NCBI GenBank assembly: GCA_946187025.1
Contig: CAMHPM010000105.1
Coordinates: 1 to 6,122 of the forward strand
Reading direction: 5' to 3'
DNA: 6,122 nucleotides
From: an uncultured Prevotellaceae bacterium
GTDB lineage: Bacteria; Bacteroidota; Bacteroidia; Bacteroidales; Bacteroidaceae
Part shown: positions 1 through 6,061 of the stretch, piece after piece
Layout: every line of letters begins with the position of its first letter
Position numbering within the stretch: position 1 is the first letter of the stretch
The notes under the pieces: model-generated
Told to the model about the DNA's origin: nothing
Seen by the model: only the letters and a program-made list of their open reading frames with translations
Database searches by the model: none
Made by a program: the position numbers and the translations under genes

Positions 1-1399
1 CCGACACGTCCTTCAGGTTGTGTAGCGTTGCATTTTTAAGGCTGAAAACCTCGGTGAAATGGCGGTTTTTTGTGTTTATCGGTACCTCCACGTTCATCAT
101 GAGGCCGGTGGCAGTACCGCTTTTCAGAAGTCCGTCGTAGGTCCCTTCATACATAATCTGTCCGCCTGCGTTTCCGGCACCCGGACCCATATCGACAATG
201 TGGTCGGCAATGCGTATCATTTCTTTGTGGTGTTCGACCAGGATGACCGTATTGCCGTGATTGCGTAGCCGCTGCACCGATTTCTTCATCAGTACAATGT
301 CGTGGTTGTGCAGTCCAACACTCGGCTCGTCGAGTATGTAGAGCACATCGGAGAGCGACGAGTTGATGTATTTTGCAATCTTGCATCGCTGGGCCTCGCC
401 GCCCGACAGCGTGCCAATCGGCCGGTCGAGGGTGAGATATCCGAGACCGATTTCCTCCAGTGCATCGAGGCGTTGGCCTATCGCAGCCTTCATATCCACG
501 GCCAGGGGGTCGGCCAGCGAGTGTATCCACCGGTTCAACCGTGTAACCGACATGTGGCATGCCTCGGCTATGTTCACTCCCTCTATACGGCACGACAGCA
601 CTTTGGGGTTGAGACGTGTGCCGCCACAGTCGGGGCATGTGCCCATGGTGAGCATGGGGTTGAGCACCGCGCTATGTAGCAGCCCCTCCTCCGAGTTGAT
701 GATGCTGCGGTACATGCGGGGTATGAGTCCCTCGTATTTGGCGGTACGCGGCCAGCCGGCAGGTGGATTCTTGAGCTTTATTTGTGGTGAGTTGAGGAAG
801 AGGTCGAGCTCCTCAGGGCTGTAGTCTTTTATCTTCTTGTCGAGGTCGAACAGTCCGCTGCGCGCATAGCGTATCCAACGCCATCCGCCTTTGTGGAATG
901 CGATGTAGTGGATGGTGTCTTCATCGTTCAGGCTCTTGTCGAAATCGACGAGTTTGTGGATGTCGAGTTCGCGTATTTCGCCCAGTCCCGAGCAGCGTGG
1001 GCAGCTGCCTTGCGGGTGGTTGAACGAGAAGGTGTCGCTATATCCCACGAATGGTTTGCCCACACGCGAGAACAGCAGTCGCATCAGCGCATAGATGTCG
1101 GTGTATGTACCCACAGTCGAGCGGCTGTTCTGTGCCGGCTTCTTTTGGTCGATGACTATGGCTATGGGCAGTCCTTCGATGCTTTCCACATGCGGGCGTC
1201 CGTATTTCGGCAGGTATTGTTGTACGAAGGTTGGGAACGTGTCGTTGAGTTCGCGCCGCGATTTTGCAGCAATTGTGTCGAGCACGAGCGACGATTTGCC
1301 CGAGCCCGACACGCCTGTGAATACTGTTATCTTATACTTCGGAATCTGAAGCGACACGTGCTTCAGGTTGTTCTCGTATGCCCCGCGTATGGTTATCAT
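1..1399 (-). CDS. UvrA2-like ABC ATPase (UvrB-binding domain absent), 3' end beyond window
   Basis: The frame is open from the ATG at 1399 to the window edge and gives 466 residues, the first ATPase half and the beginning of the second. Visible motifs are Walker A GVSGSGKS (29-36), the UvrA segment SRSTVGT (92-98), zinc-type cysteine pairs CPRC (133-136) and CPDC (255-258), ABC signature LSGGEAQR (331-338), Walker B YILDEPS (354-360) and a switch histidine near 390. A second module begins near 448 (SLKNATLHNLKDVS). The family is a DNA-binding ATPase dimer. In canonical UvrA, a domain of about 115 residues that contacts UvrB lies between the RLLxxRVG and FSFN segments. Here RLLFSRVG (108-114) is followed almost directly by FSFN (124-127), as in UvrA2 and drug-resistance UvrA-like proteins. 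It is therefore unlikely to recruit UvrB as housekeeping UvrA does. The start overlaps the upstream stop codon, so translation is probably coupled. Family assignment is secure; the physiological role is not known. Confidence 0.93.
   Translation of the reverse strand, partial: MITIRGAYENNLKHVSLQIPKYKITVFTGVSGSGKSSLVLDTIAAKSRRELNDTFPTFVQQYLPKYGRPHVESIEGLPIAIVIDQKKPAQNSRSTVGTYTDIYALMRLLFSRVGKPFVGYSDTFSFNHPQGSCPRCSGLGEIRELDIHKLVDFDKSLNDEDTIHYIAFHKGGWRWIRYARSGLFDLDKKIKDYSPEELDLFLNSPQIKLKNPPAGWPRTAKYEGLIPRMYRSIINSEEGLLHSAVLNPMLTMGTCPDCGGTRLNPKVLSCRIEGVNIAEACHMSVTRLNRWIHSLADPLAVDMKAAIGQRLDALEEIGLGYLTLDRPIGTLSGGEAQRCKIAKYINSSLSDVLYILDEPSVGLHNHDIVLMKKSVQRLRNHGNTVILVEHHKEMIRIADHIVDMGPGAGNAGGQIMYEGTYDGLLKSGTATGLMMNVEVPINTKNRHFTEVFSLKNATLHNLKDVS
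1396..1399 (-). promoter_or_regulatory. ATGA stop/start overlap (translational coupling)
   Basis: On the minus strand the peptidase ends CTA-TGA and the UvrA-like gene begins ATG-ATA, sharing the four bases ATGA. No Shine-Dalgarno lies close upstream; the nearest purine stretch (GAAGAGG) is more than 20 bases away. Initiation of the second gene therefore probably depends on ribosomes finishing the first. The overlap itself is read directly; coupling is inferred. Confidence 0.85.
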
Positions 1400-2796
1400 A
1401 GGGCATTCTTGGCTGCATACACCTCTTCGACGGTCATTGGTTTCTGCTTGTGTCCCAGCACTCGTGCGCCATCCTCGGTGATGAGGTAGTCGAGTTCGTT
1501 GCGCAGGCCTGAGAAGCCTTTCCATGCTTCGAGCTTGTCGTAGCAGATGAAGTCGGTGAACTGATGTTCGGCGCGCCACTTGTCGATGAGCTCGGGTATG
1601 AAGTATATTCCCGGTTCGACGGTGAATACGAATCCCGGTTCGAGCTTGCGTGCCAGTCTGAGCGACTTGAATCCGAATTGTGTGCTTTTCTTCTCGCCGT
1701 TGGCATAGCCTACATATTGCTCTCCAAGGTTTTCCATGTCGTGTACGTCGAGGCCCATCATGTGTCCCAGGCCACATGGGAAGAACATGGCGTATGCTCC
1801 CGAGTAGGCTGCATCTACCGGGTCGCCCTTCATCAGGCCTATCTCTTTCATGCCTTCGCAGAGGCATACGGCGGCATTCATGTGTGCCTGGCGGAATGGA
1901 ACGCCCGGTGCGAGGGTGTCGGTTGCTGCCTTGAAGGTCTTGAGGTGTAGGTTGTAGATCATTTCCTGCTCAGGGGTGAAGCGGTCGCTCACCGGCATCG
2001 ACGAGCTGAGGTCGCCTGCATAGTGCATAGGGTCTTCGGCTCCTGCATCGAGCAGGAATATCTGTCCGGCTTCGAGGGTGTTCATGAATTTATGCTGGTG
2101 GAGGGTCTGTCCCTTCACTGTGGCGATGGTCGGGAATGCCTTGTAGCAGTCTTGGCTGAGGCAGGCACGCTCCACTTCGGCGGCTATCTGTGCCTCGGTC
2201 ACACCCGGACGTGCGGCGCGGTAGGCTGCGAGGTGCATATCTACGCTCACATCGACTGCTGCCTCTATGTGTTCGATCTCTTCTGCTGTCTTGTGGTTGC
2301 GCATATCGACGATGGCACGTATCATTGGGAGCGAGGCCTTTGCTGCTTGTTCGGCTGGATTGATGCCCAGCAGCTCTTGCAGCCACACTTGGTGCTCGCC
2401 ACGGTATGGTGGCAGGAAGTGTATGGTCTGGCCCTTGCTTTGTGCCGTCTTCACACATGTGGCAAGTTCGGACAGAGGCATGGTGTGGCTGATGCCGACC
2501 AGTTCGCACTTCTCGTGGAGTGATGGCTGGTAGCCCATCCAGACGATGTCGTCGATGGTGAGTTCGTTGCCGAATATCACTTCGGTGTCGGTGTCGATAT
2601 CAATCACGGCTGCAAGGCCGGCATAGTCGCTGCCGAAGAAGTAGTGGAACGAGCTGTCCTGACGGAAGTGGTAGGTGTTGTCGGCATAGTTCATCGGGGC
2701 TTCGCCGTTGCCCAGGAAGAGCAGGAGGCCGCTGCCGACACGTTTCTTCAGCTCGCTGCGGCGCTGAATGTAAGTCTCTTTGCTAAATGGTTTCAT
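1396..2796 (-). CDS. M24B metallopeptidase: Xaa-Pro aminopeptidase / prolidase-like
   Basis: A 466-residue cytoplasmic protein with no signal peptide. It has an N-terminal AMP_N domain (about 4-140, with FRQDSSFHYFFG at 44-55) and a C-terminal pita-bread M24 catalytic domain (about 170-445). All five dinuclear metal ligands can be placed: D250 in LLDAGAE, D262 in AGDLSSS, H345 in GLGHMMGLDVHD, E394 in VEPGIY and E434 in GLRNELD. H233 and H352 match the family's substrate-binding histidines. Such enzymes, usually Mn-dependent, cleave Xaa-Pro bonds at peptide N-termini (aminopeptidase P) or in dipeptides (prolidase). The segment after E394 (PGIYFIPELIDKW) and the 40-residue E394-E434 spacing resemble PepQ and eukaryotic prolidase more than E. 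coli PepP, so the exact specificity is open. The start ATG sits in an A/T-rich leader without a Shine-Dalgarno, and a promoter-like element lies 83 bases upstream. The stop overlaps the uvrA-like start. Confidence 0.95.
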   Translation of the reverse strand: MKPFSKETYIQRRSELKKRVGSGLLLFLGNGEAPMNYADNTYHFRQDSSFHYFFGSDYAGLAAVIDIDTDTEVIFGNELTIDDIVWMGYQPSLHEKCELVGISHTMPLSELATCVKTAQSKGQTIHFLPPYRGEHQVWLQELLGINPAEQAAKASLPMIRAIVDMRNHKTAEEIEHIEAAVDVSVDMHLAAYRAARPGVTEAQIAAEVERACLSQDCYKAFPTIATVKGQTLHQHKFMNTLEAGQIFLLDAGAEDPMHYAGDLSSSMPVSDRFTPEQEMIYNLHLKTFKAATDTLAPGVPFRQAHMNAAVCLCEGMKEIGLMKGDPVDAAYSGAYAMFFPCGLGHMMGLDVHDMENLGEQYVGYANGEKKSTQFGFKSLRLARKLEPGFVFTVEPGIYFIPELIDKWRAEHQFTDFICYDKLEAWKGFSGLRNELDYLITEDGARVLGHKQKPMTVEEVYAAKNAL

Positions 2797-2846
2797 GATT
2801 TTGTGGTATTTAATGGTTGTAATTATAATTATATAATGTGTGTGTA

Positions 2847-2863
2847 CGGCCGGTGGGTGGCCG
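2847..2863 (-). other. Small GC hairpin in the peptidase 5' leader
   Basis: The minus strand has CGGCC, a 7-base loop ACCCACC, then GGCCG, a perfect 5-bp stem. It would lie about 10 bases after the predicted transcription start and is followed by A/T-rich sequence up to the ATG. No T-run follows, so it is not a terminator. It might stabilise the 5' end of the message. A stem this short can arise by chance. Confidence 0.35.
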
Positions 2864-2878
2864 ATGGGTTTCTGGTGG

Positions 2879-2886
2879 CAAAGTTA
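2879..2886 (-). promoter_or_regulatory. Putative Bacteroidota-type -7 promoter element for the peptidase operon
   Basis: The minus strand reads TAACTTTG, an exact match to the Bacteroidota -7 consensus TAnnTTTG. It is preceded immediately by a T-tract. No clean TTTG is seen at the expected -33 spacing; the closest TTT-containing sequence is about 29 bases upstream, and its spacing is too long. Transcription would begin near 2872 and give a leader of roughly 75 bases before the ATG at 2796. The -7 match is visible; promoter activity is inferred. Confidence 0.55.
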
Positions 2887-2936
2887 AAAAAAAATATCTG
2901 TAACCGATGTCGAAACATGGTGAAATAATGTGTCTG

Positions 2937-2954
2937 ACACTGATTTTTCAGTGT
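2937..2954. other. Intergenic hairpin (7-bp stem, 4-base loop)
   Basis: ACACTGA, loop TTTT, TCAGTGT forms a perfect inverted repeat. On the plus strand only three T follow, and on the minus strand, the direction of transcription, none follow (CAGACAC). It is thus not a textbook intrinsic terminator for the oxidoreductase gene, although it lies about 145 bases after that gene's stop. It could act as an mRNA 3'-end barrier or as a protein-binding dyad; its role is not shown. Confidence 0.45.
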
Positions 2955-3001
2955 TTTATGTCGCTGGATGTGCCATGTCTTTCTTATTTTGATTTTGATG
3001 T

Positions 3002-3089
3002 GAGTGCATGGCCGTGGTTTTGCGAGTGCGGAGTCTCGGCCCTGCGAGTGCGGAGTCTCAGCCCCGCGAGTGCGGACTCGTGGCCGGCC
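3002..3089. repeat. 22-bp GC-rich tandem repeat array, about four units
   Basis: Each unit starts GAGTGC, at 3002, 3024, 3046 and 3068, exactly 22 bp apart. The second and third units are nearly identical (GAGTGCGGAGTCTC then GGCC or AGCC). The fourth is diverged (GAGTGCGGACTC, about 16 of 22 matching). The first is degenerate (about 13 of 22) and reaches into the T-rich flank. The fourth unit contains a dyad CGAGT-GCGG-ACTCG, and the second and third hold shorter dyads. The array ends nine bases before the oxidoreductase stop codon, so it lies in its 3' untranslated region. I do not recognise the family; possible roles are 3'-end formation, protein binding or neutral slippage. Confidence 0.8.
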
Positions 3090-3097
3090 GCCAGCAA

Positions 3098-6061
3098 TTA
3101 CTTGAATGCGTTTTCGCTGAGTCCGTTGCCGGAGAGAGCAAGGTCGGCCATGTACGATGGTACTGTGCGGCCCATGTATTTATCGACATAGAGCTTTGCA
3201 AGATACTGCGAGAGCATGAATCCGTGTCCCCTGAGTCCGGTGAGCAGACCCACTTCCGGATCGACAATATAGCGTGGCTCGATGTAATATCCTGCCCATG
3301 TGGCATGGATTCCCACGTCGGTCAGGTCGGGAATCCACTGGCAGAACATCTCGCTCACCACCTGGAGGAACTCGCGCGAGTTGGTCTTGAGGTTCTTCCA
3401 TGCCTCGGCCGAGTCGCAGTCGGGCGAGGCGCAACCGATAATCTGACCTGTATGCATGAACTGCTGGCCATAGACGGCCGAGAATCCGTGGTAGTGGCGG
3501 CGGTCGATAATCATGTCGAGCGAGTCGCCGCCTACACCTATGAGCGGCATACGGCGGGTGATGAATGCCTGATGCTTCACGGGATAGAGTTGGGTGTCGA
3601 TGCCCAGCATGTCGGTGAAACGCTCTGAGCCATAACCCATTGAGTTGACAAAATGGTCGGCAATGATGTCACACCGACGACCATCGTGCAGGCACACCAT
3701 GGCACGGAAGTGGCCGGCTTCGCGCTCGATGCTGAGGAGCTCGCAGTCCTCATACACCTGTCCGCCGCAACCCTCGCCCACCGTGCGCAGATATTGGATG
3801 GTCTTGCCTGGAGTGGCCTGCCAGCAGTCGTTCGATATGAGAGCGTGGCTGTAGGTCGTGTCGACAGTGTTCCACCGGGGCGAAATCTCGCGACGGAAGT
3901 CTTTGCGCTCAATCATGTAGGCATCGCTCCATGCCCTCGAGGCATCGAGAGCCTGGTAGGTGACATTGTCGTGAACCAGGTTGATGTATCGTGTAGGCTT
4001 GAAATCGATGTTGCATACAGCCTGTATGGCCTTGAAGAGTTCGAGGTTGTGCTGTGCAATATCGGAGATGTCGGGGTTGGAGAATGCCGGCCGGCCGCCG
4101 CCGATGCACCGCCACGACGAGCCGCGGGCCTTGTTGATGAGCAGCGGCTTCATCCCCTCCCCGGCAAAATACCTGAAAAGCGAACTGCCTGCCATACCGC
4201 CTCCGGCAATGAGCACAGGGGTGCGGAGCGTTTCCTGCGAATGAGCCGTGCCGATATGGGCCGACAGGGCCGGATGCTTTTCGTCGTTGACCGACTGCCG
4301 CGGCATCACATCGCCCAGTGTGACGAGGTTGGCCATAGGAGCCCGAGGGGTGGAATCGCCAGTGAGCTCGATGCCATGACTGCGCAACAGCTGACGGGCA
4401 CGAGCCACACAACGCTTGCCACGGCAAGGGCCCATACCCATGCGGGTGGTGTGTTTCAGTTCATCGACCGAGATAAACTTGCGGTCGCCGACAGCCTTCA
4501 GCAACGTGTCGGCATCAATATCCTCACAATGGCATACGAACGACTTGTCCTGTGTACACGCAGCAGCCTGAGTTGCCGACACATGATGATCGGTACAATC
4601 GGCATCGGCTGCCGGCTGAAGCAGACCTTTTATCATCGTAAGCTCCACATTGCCGTCAACGGCCACTCTTGCAATGTTCGTCTTGTTGGGTTTCAACATC
4701 ACACGCTCGACGGTGCCGGTAGTGATCTGTTGCCCGTTGTTGTCAACCAGAATTACTGCCGCTCCCTCATCCACATGGTATTCCACAGGAAGGAAAACAC
4801 GCCGCTGCCGGGTGTCGTAGCCGAAGATTGCAAGTCCCGGACAGTGGTTTACACACTGCATACAACCAATGCAACGGTCGTAATCGACGGTAGGCACGCT
4901 CGATGTCGAAGGCTTCGATATGGCATGTTGCGGGCACGAGAAGGTGCACGGATTGCAAGCAAAGCCATAGAGGCAGTCGATCTGTACAAACGGGCGCTCC
5001 TTCTGACGCTCCACAGTGGGCAACTGCGGCTTGTCGAGCAGCCGCACTGGTCGTTGCTGAGAGTCGATATACTGGCGCGAAACATCAAGAAAGTCGTCGT
5101 AGTTGAACCGTATGCCCAACTCCTGTGCCACCTCATAGGCCACCTGACGGCCACGCAACACGGCACTGGTGCCCTCACCTATGCGCACAGCATCGCCGCA
5201 ACCATAGGTGTGAAGTCCGAACACCTCACGACCCTTGGTCAGCAGCTGGCTGTCGGGAGTGAGTCCTGTGCAGATGTTTATGATGTCGATATCGTCGATG
5301 ACCCGTTCGGTGCCTGGTATCGGCCGGAAATTCTCGCATCGTGCAACCACGGCACCGGTGATGCCCGTACCGTCGGCATTCGGTATAGCTTTCAACAATA
5401 CATGCGATGTGAGTATAGGAATGCCGAGTCGGCGCACACGGTTGGCCTGAACCGGAAATCCGCCTTCGTGGTCCATTCCCTCGATTATGGCTCGTATCGT
5501 GGCTCCTGCCTGGAAGGCTTGGTATGATGTCAGATAGCCGATATTGCCCGCACCAACGGTAAGTACACGCTTGCCAAGCAATGTGAGTTCCTGATTCATC
5601 ATCTTCTGAAACACAGCAGCAGTATAGACTCCAGGCACATCGTCGTTCTCGAAAACAGGCATGAACGGCACTGCACCGGTAGCTACCACCAGATATTGCG
5701 CATCGAGGTAGCTTACGTCGCCCGTCACGACATTCTTCAGAGCCAGCCGACGGCCATCGAGTATGTCCCACACGGTGGTGTTGAGCATGATACCATCAAT
5801 GTCGTCGCCTGCAAGAGTCTTTGCTATATCAAAGCCACGCATACCTCCATACCTCTGCACCTGCTCGAAAAAGAAGAACTGATGGGTTTGCATGTTGAAC
5901 TGACCACCCACATGCGAGTTGCTGTCGATAACGATATTGTCGATTCCAAACTTGCGCAGCTGTTCACGGCAAGCCAAACCTGACGGTCCGCCACCGATGA
6001 TGGCAACTGTGGTGGATAGCAACATAGGCACGGCACATTGCTGCCCGGACTTGCCTGTCAT
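3098..6061 (-). CDS. Single-chain flavo-iron-sulfur oxidoreductase: pyridine nucleotide oxidoreductase + ferredoxin + BFD [2Fe-2S] + DAO
   Basis: A 987-residue protein with no signal peptide or membrane segment. Domains in order: FAD/NAD(P) oxidoreductase with GGGPSG (23-28), VVATGAVP (125-132), GAGNIG (170-175) and GCGDA (287-291); a ferredoxin-like insert with C363, C369, C372, C376 and C397, C400, C403, C407; a beta-rich stretch (about 420-480); a BFD-type [2Fe-2S] domain with C510, C512, C546, C551 in the MGMGPCRGKRC context; and a DAO flavoprotein from about 614 with GGGMAG (620-625), a GSSWRC loop (647-652) and C-terminal GHGFMLSQ (945-952). The two halves match the partner subunits of HcnBC, opine oxidase and proline dehydrogenase complexes. 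By analogy, the DAO half oxidises an amino or imino acid and electrons pass through the clusters to the second flavin. The substrate and acceptor are unknown. The start is uncertain: ATG 6061 lies in a repeat, ATG 6025 (residue 13) fits the domain better, and the frame is open to the window edge. Confidence 0.92.
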   Translation of the reverse strand: MTGKSGQQCAVPMLLSTTVAIIGGGPSGLACREQLRKFGIDNIVIDSNSHVGGQFNMQTHQFFFFEQVQRYGGMRGFDIAKTLAGDDIDGIMLNTTVWDILDGRRLALKNVVTGDVSYLDAQYLVVATGAVPFMPVFENDDVPGVYTAAVFQKMMNQELTLLGKRVLTVGAGNIGYLTSYQAFQAGATIRAIIEGMDHEGGFPVQANRVRRLGIPILTSHVLLKAIPNADGTGITGAVVARCENFRPIPGTERVIDDIDIINICTGLTPDSQLLTKGREVFGLHTYGCGDAVRIGEGTSAVLRGRQVAYEVAQELGIRFNYDDFLDVSRQYIDSQQRPVRLLDKPQLPTVERQKERPFVQIDCLYGFACNPCTFSCPQHAISKPSTSSVPTVDYDRCIGCMQCVNHCPGLAIFGYDTRQRRVFLPVEYHVDEGAAVILVDNNGQQITTGTVERVMLKPNKTNIARVAVDGNVELTMIKGLLQPAADADCTDHHVSATQAAACTQDKSFVCHCEDIDADTLLKAVGDRKFISVDELKHTTRMGMGPCRGKRCVARARQLLRSHGIELTGDSTPRAPMANLVTLGDVMPRQSVNDEKHPALSAHIGTAHSQETLRTPVLIAGGGMAGSSLFRYFAGEGMKPLLINKARGSSWRCIGGGRPAFSNPDISDIAQHNLELFKAIQAVCNIDFKPTRYINLVHDNVTYQALDASRAWSDAYMIERKDFRREISPRWNTVDTTYSHALISNDCWQATPGKTIQYLRTVGEGCGGQVYEDCELLSIEREAGHFRAMVCLHDGRRCDIIADHFVNSMGYGSERFTDMLGIDTQLYPVKHQAFITRRMPLIGVGGDSLDMIIDRRHYHGFSAVYGQQFMHTGQIIGCASPDCDSAEAWKNLKTNSREFLQVVSEMFCQWIPDLTDVGIHATWAGYYIEPRYIVDPEVGLLTGLRGHGFMLSQYLAKLYVDKYMGRTVPSYMADLALSGNGLSENAFK

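Larger units (their letters stand above)
2797..3097. other. Intergenic region, 301 bp, no credible gene
   Basis: This lies between the stop of the oxidoreductase (3098) and the start of the peptidase (2796). From right to left it contains a GC-rich 22-bp tandem array (3002-3089), a T-rich stretch, a hairpin (2937-2954), a run of nine T on the minus strand (2886-2894), a promoter-like TAACTTTG, and an A/T-rich leader with a small GC hairpin. Short open frames cross it, but they run across unrelated real coding sequence and have no recognisable protein features. I saw no tRNA or riboswitch-like fold. Confidence 0.75.

Noticed and set aside
1..1399. Naming the UvrA-like gene uvrA
   Set aside because: The missing UvrB-binding domain separates it from housekeeping UvrA, so that symbol would mislead.
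893..1489. A 198-codon plus-strand frame across the UvrA-like gene start
   Set aside because: It runs antisense to Walker A and UvrA motifs that read cleanly on the minus strand, and has no protein features of its own.
2886..2897. Nine-T run on the minus strand as an intrinsic terminator
   Set aside because: The nearest upstream hairpin (ATGT-TTCG-ACAT) has only four pairs and sits about 12 bases from the T-run, and the run directly abuts the -7 promoter element.
3002..3089. Could the 22-bp array be a CRISPR?
   Set aside because: The units abut directly with no unique spacers, and no cas genes are present, so it is a simple tandem repeat.
2644..3191. Two overlapping 94-codon plus-strand frames crossing the intergenic gap
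   Set aside because: They span parts of two real minus-strand genes, the promoter and the repeat array, and their composition follows the underlying DNA rather than a protein family.
3653..5527. A 624-codon open frame on the plus strand opposite the oxidoreductase gene
   Set aside because: It has no recognisable domain or motif and lies wholly antisense to a gene whose cofactor motifs are all intact. Long antisense frames are expected in GC-rich genes with this codon use.
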